From the NCBI GenBank assembly GCA_032622095.1, contig CP136068.1, positions 188,845,309-188,909,308 on the forward strand: DNA of 64,000 nucleotides, read 5' to 3'. Origin of the DNA: Siphonodentalium dalli. Taxonomy: Eukaryota > Mollusca > Scaphopoda > Gadilida > Siphonodentaliidae. Shown in pieces: positions 62,801 to 64,000 of this stretch; the first letter of the stretch is position 1; every line of letters begins with the position of its first letter. Below the pieces are notes generated by a model. That model saw only the letters and a list, made by a program, of their open reading frames with translations. It did not search any database and had not been told where the DNA came from. The position numbers and the translations under genes are program-made.

Positions 62801-64000
62801 CTTGTGGTTGACTATATATAATACATGGCTTGTGGTTGACTATATGTATATATAATACATGGCTTGTGGTTGACTATATGTATATATAATACATGGCTTG
62901 TGGTTGACTATAGATAATACATGGCTTGTGGTCGACTATATATAATACATGGCTTGTGGTCGACTATATATAATACATGGCTTGTGGTCGACTATATATA
63001 ATACATGGCTTGTGGTCGACTATATATAATACATGGCTTGTGGATGACTATATATAATACATGGTTTGTGGTTGACTATAGATAATACATGGCTTGTGGT
63101 TGACTATAGATAATACATGGCTTGTGGTCGACTATATATAATACATGGCTTGTGGTCGACTATATATAATACATGGCTTGTGGTCGACTATATATAATAC
63201 ATGGCTTGTGGTCGACTATATATAATACATGGCTTGTGGATGACTATATATAATACATGGTTTGTGGTCGACTTATATATAATACATGCTTGTGGTCGAC
63301 TATATATAATACATGGCTTGTGGTCGACTATAGGTAATACATGGCTTGTGGTTGACTATATATAATACATGGCTTGTGGTTGACTATATGTATATATAAT
63401 ACATGGCTTGTGGTTGACTATATGTACAGATAATACATGGCTTGTGGTCGACTATATATAATACATGGCTTGTGGTTGACTATATGTATATATAATACAT
63501 GGCTTGTGGTTGACTATAGATAATACATGGCTTGTGGTTGACTATATGTATATATAATACATGGCTTGTGGTTGACTATATATAATACATGGCTTGTGGA
63601 TGACTATATATAATACATGGCTTGTGGTTGACTATATGTATATATAATACATGGCTTGTGGTTGACTATATGTATATATAATACATGGCTTGTGGTTGAC
63701 TATATGTATATATAATACATGGCTTGTGGTTGACTATATATAATACATGGCTTGTGGTTGACTATATATAATACATGGCTTGTGGTTGACTATATATAAT
63801 ACATGGTTTGTGGTTGACTATATATAATACATGGTTTGTGGTTGACTATATATAATACATGGCTTGTGGTTGACTATAGATAATACATGGCTTGTGGATG
63901 ACTATAGATAATACATGGTTTGTGGTTGACTATATATAATACATGGCTTGTGGTTGACTATATGTATATATAATACATGGCTTGTGGTCGACTATATATA
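53805..64000. repeat. 28/34-bp minisatellite array, over 10 kb, continuing past the window
   Basis: The core unit is 'ACATGGCTTGTGGTTGACTA' followed by 'TATATAAT' (28 bp) or 'TATGTATATATAAT' (34 bp); at an average near 30 bp this is roughly 340 units. Other variants are 'TAGATAAT', 'TAGGTAAT', GTCGAC or GTAGAC in place of GTTGAC, 'ATGCATGG' in place of 'ATACATGG', and GGTTTG or GGATTG for GGCTTG. The 34-bp form is common before about 58.5 kb. The 28-bp form and GTCGAC units dominate after about 58.6 kb. No other sequence interrupts the array. Confidence 0.97.

Overview
This window is eukaryotic DNA from an invertebrate animal genome: AT-rich, spliced, and crowded with decayed transposon-like genes, MITEs and large tandem arrays. 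A mollusc, perhaps a bivalve, is my best guess. The reasons are recalled, not searched: the two uncharacterised gene families, the zinc-finger/TatD protein, and a 'GCCATAACTC' repeat phrase near 19.1 kb are things I associate with mollusc genomes. No rRNA, tRNA, CRISPR or virus was recognised.

Layout. 1-3.5 kb is non-coding and holds a ~313-bp foldback and a truncated piggyBac-like MITE. 3.5-8.0 kb is a broken copy of an uncharacterised metazoan gene family ('family 1', two Cys/His zinc-like modules and a long conserved C-terminal region). A 394-bp MITE with a 9-bp target duplication cuts it, as do a ~1.87-kb TIR insertion, stops and frameshifts. A second gene, 'family 2', resembles DUF6589 (transposon-associated). 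The end of family 1 plus family 2 was then duplicated in tandem: copy 1 at 7575-13526, copy 2 at 13699-22679. Copy 1 lacks a 3.6-kb internal piece that carries the DUF6589 core exon. The 172 bp between the copies is an antisense fragment of a Fem-1-like ankyrin gene, like filler DNA at a breakpoint.

22.7-24.7 kb is non-coding apart from a 292-bp MITE. 24.77-27.28 kb encodes a zinc-finger plus TatD-type metal-dependent hydrolase that keeps every expected metal ligand but has one frameshift in a G run. A small antisense two-helix membrane ORF may lie at 28.16-28.43 kb.

From 28.6 kb on the window is satellite DNA: a 14-copy ~91-bp array with a three-unit higher-order pattern, a 3,208-bp macrosatellite (7.4 units, 29,925-53,704), a 100-N scaffold gap, and a 28/34-bp minisatellite filling 53,805-64,000. 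Each macrosatellite unit contains older ~345-bp subrepeats. In these, two small inverted repeats keep their pairing while their sequence changes, which is the least expected signal in the window.
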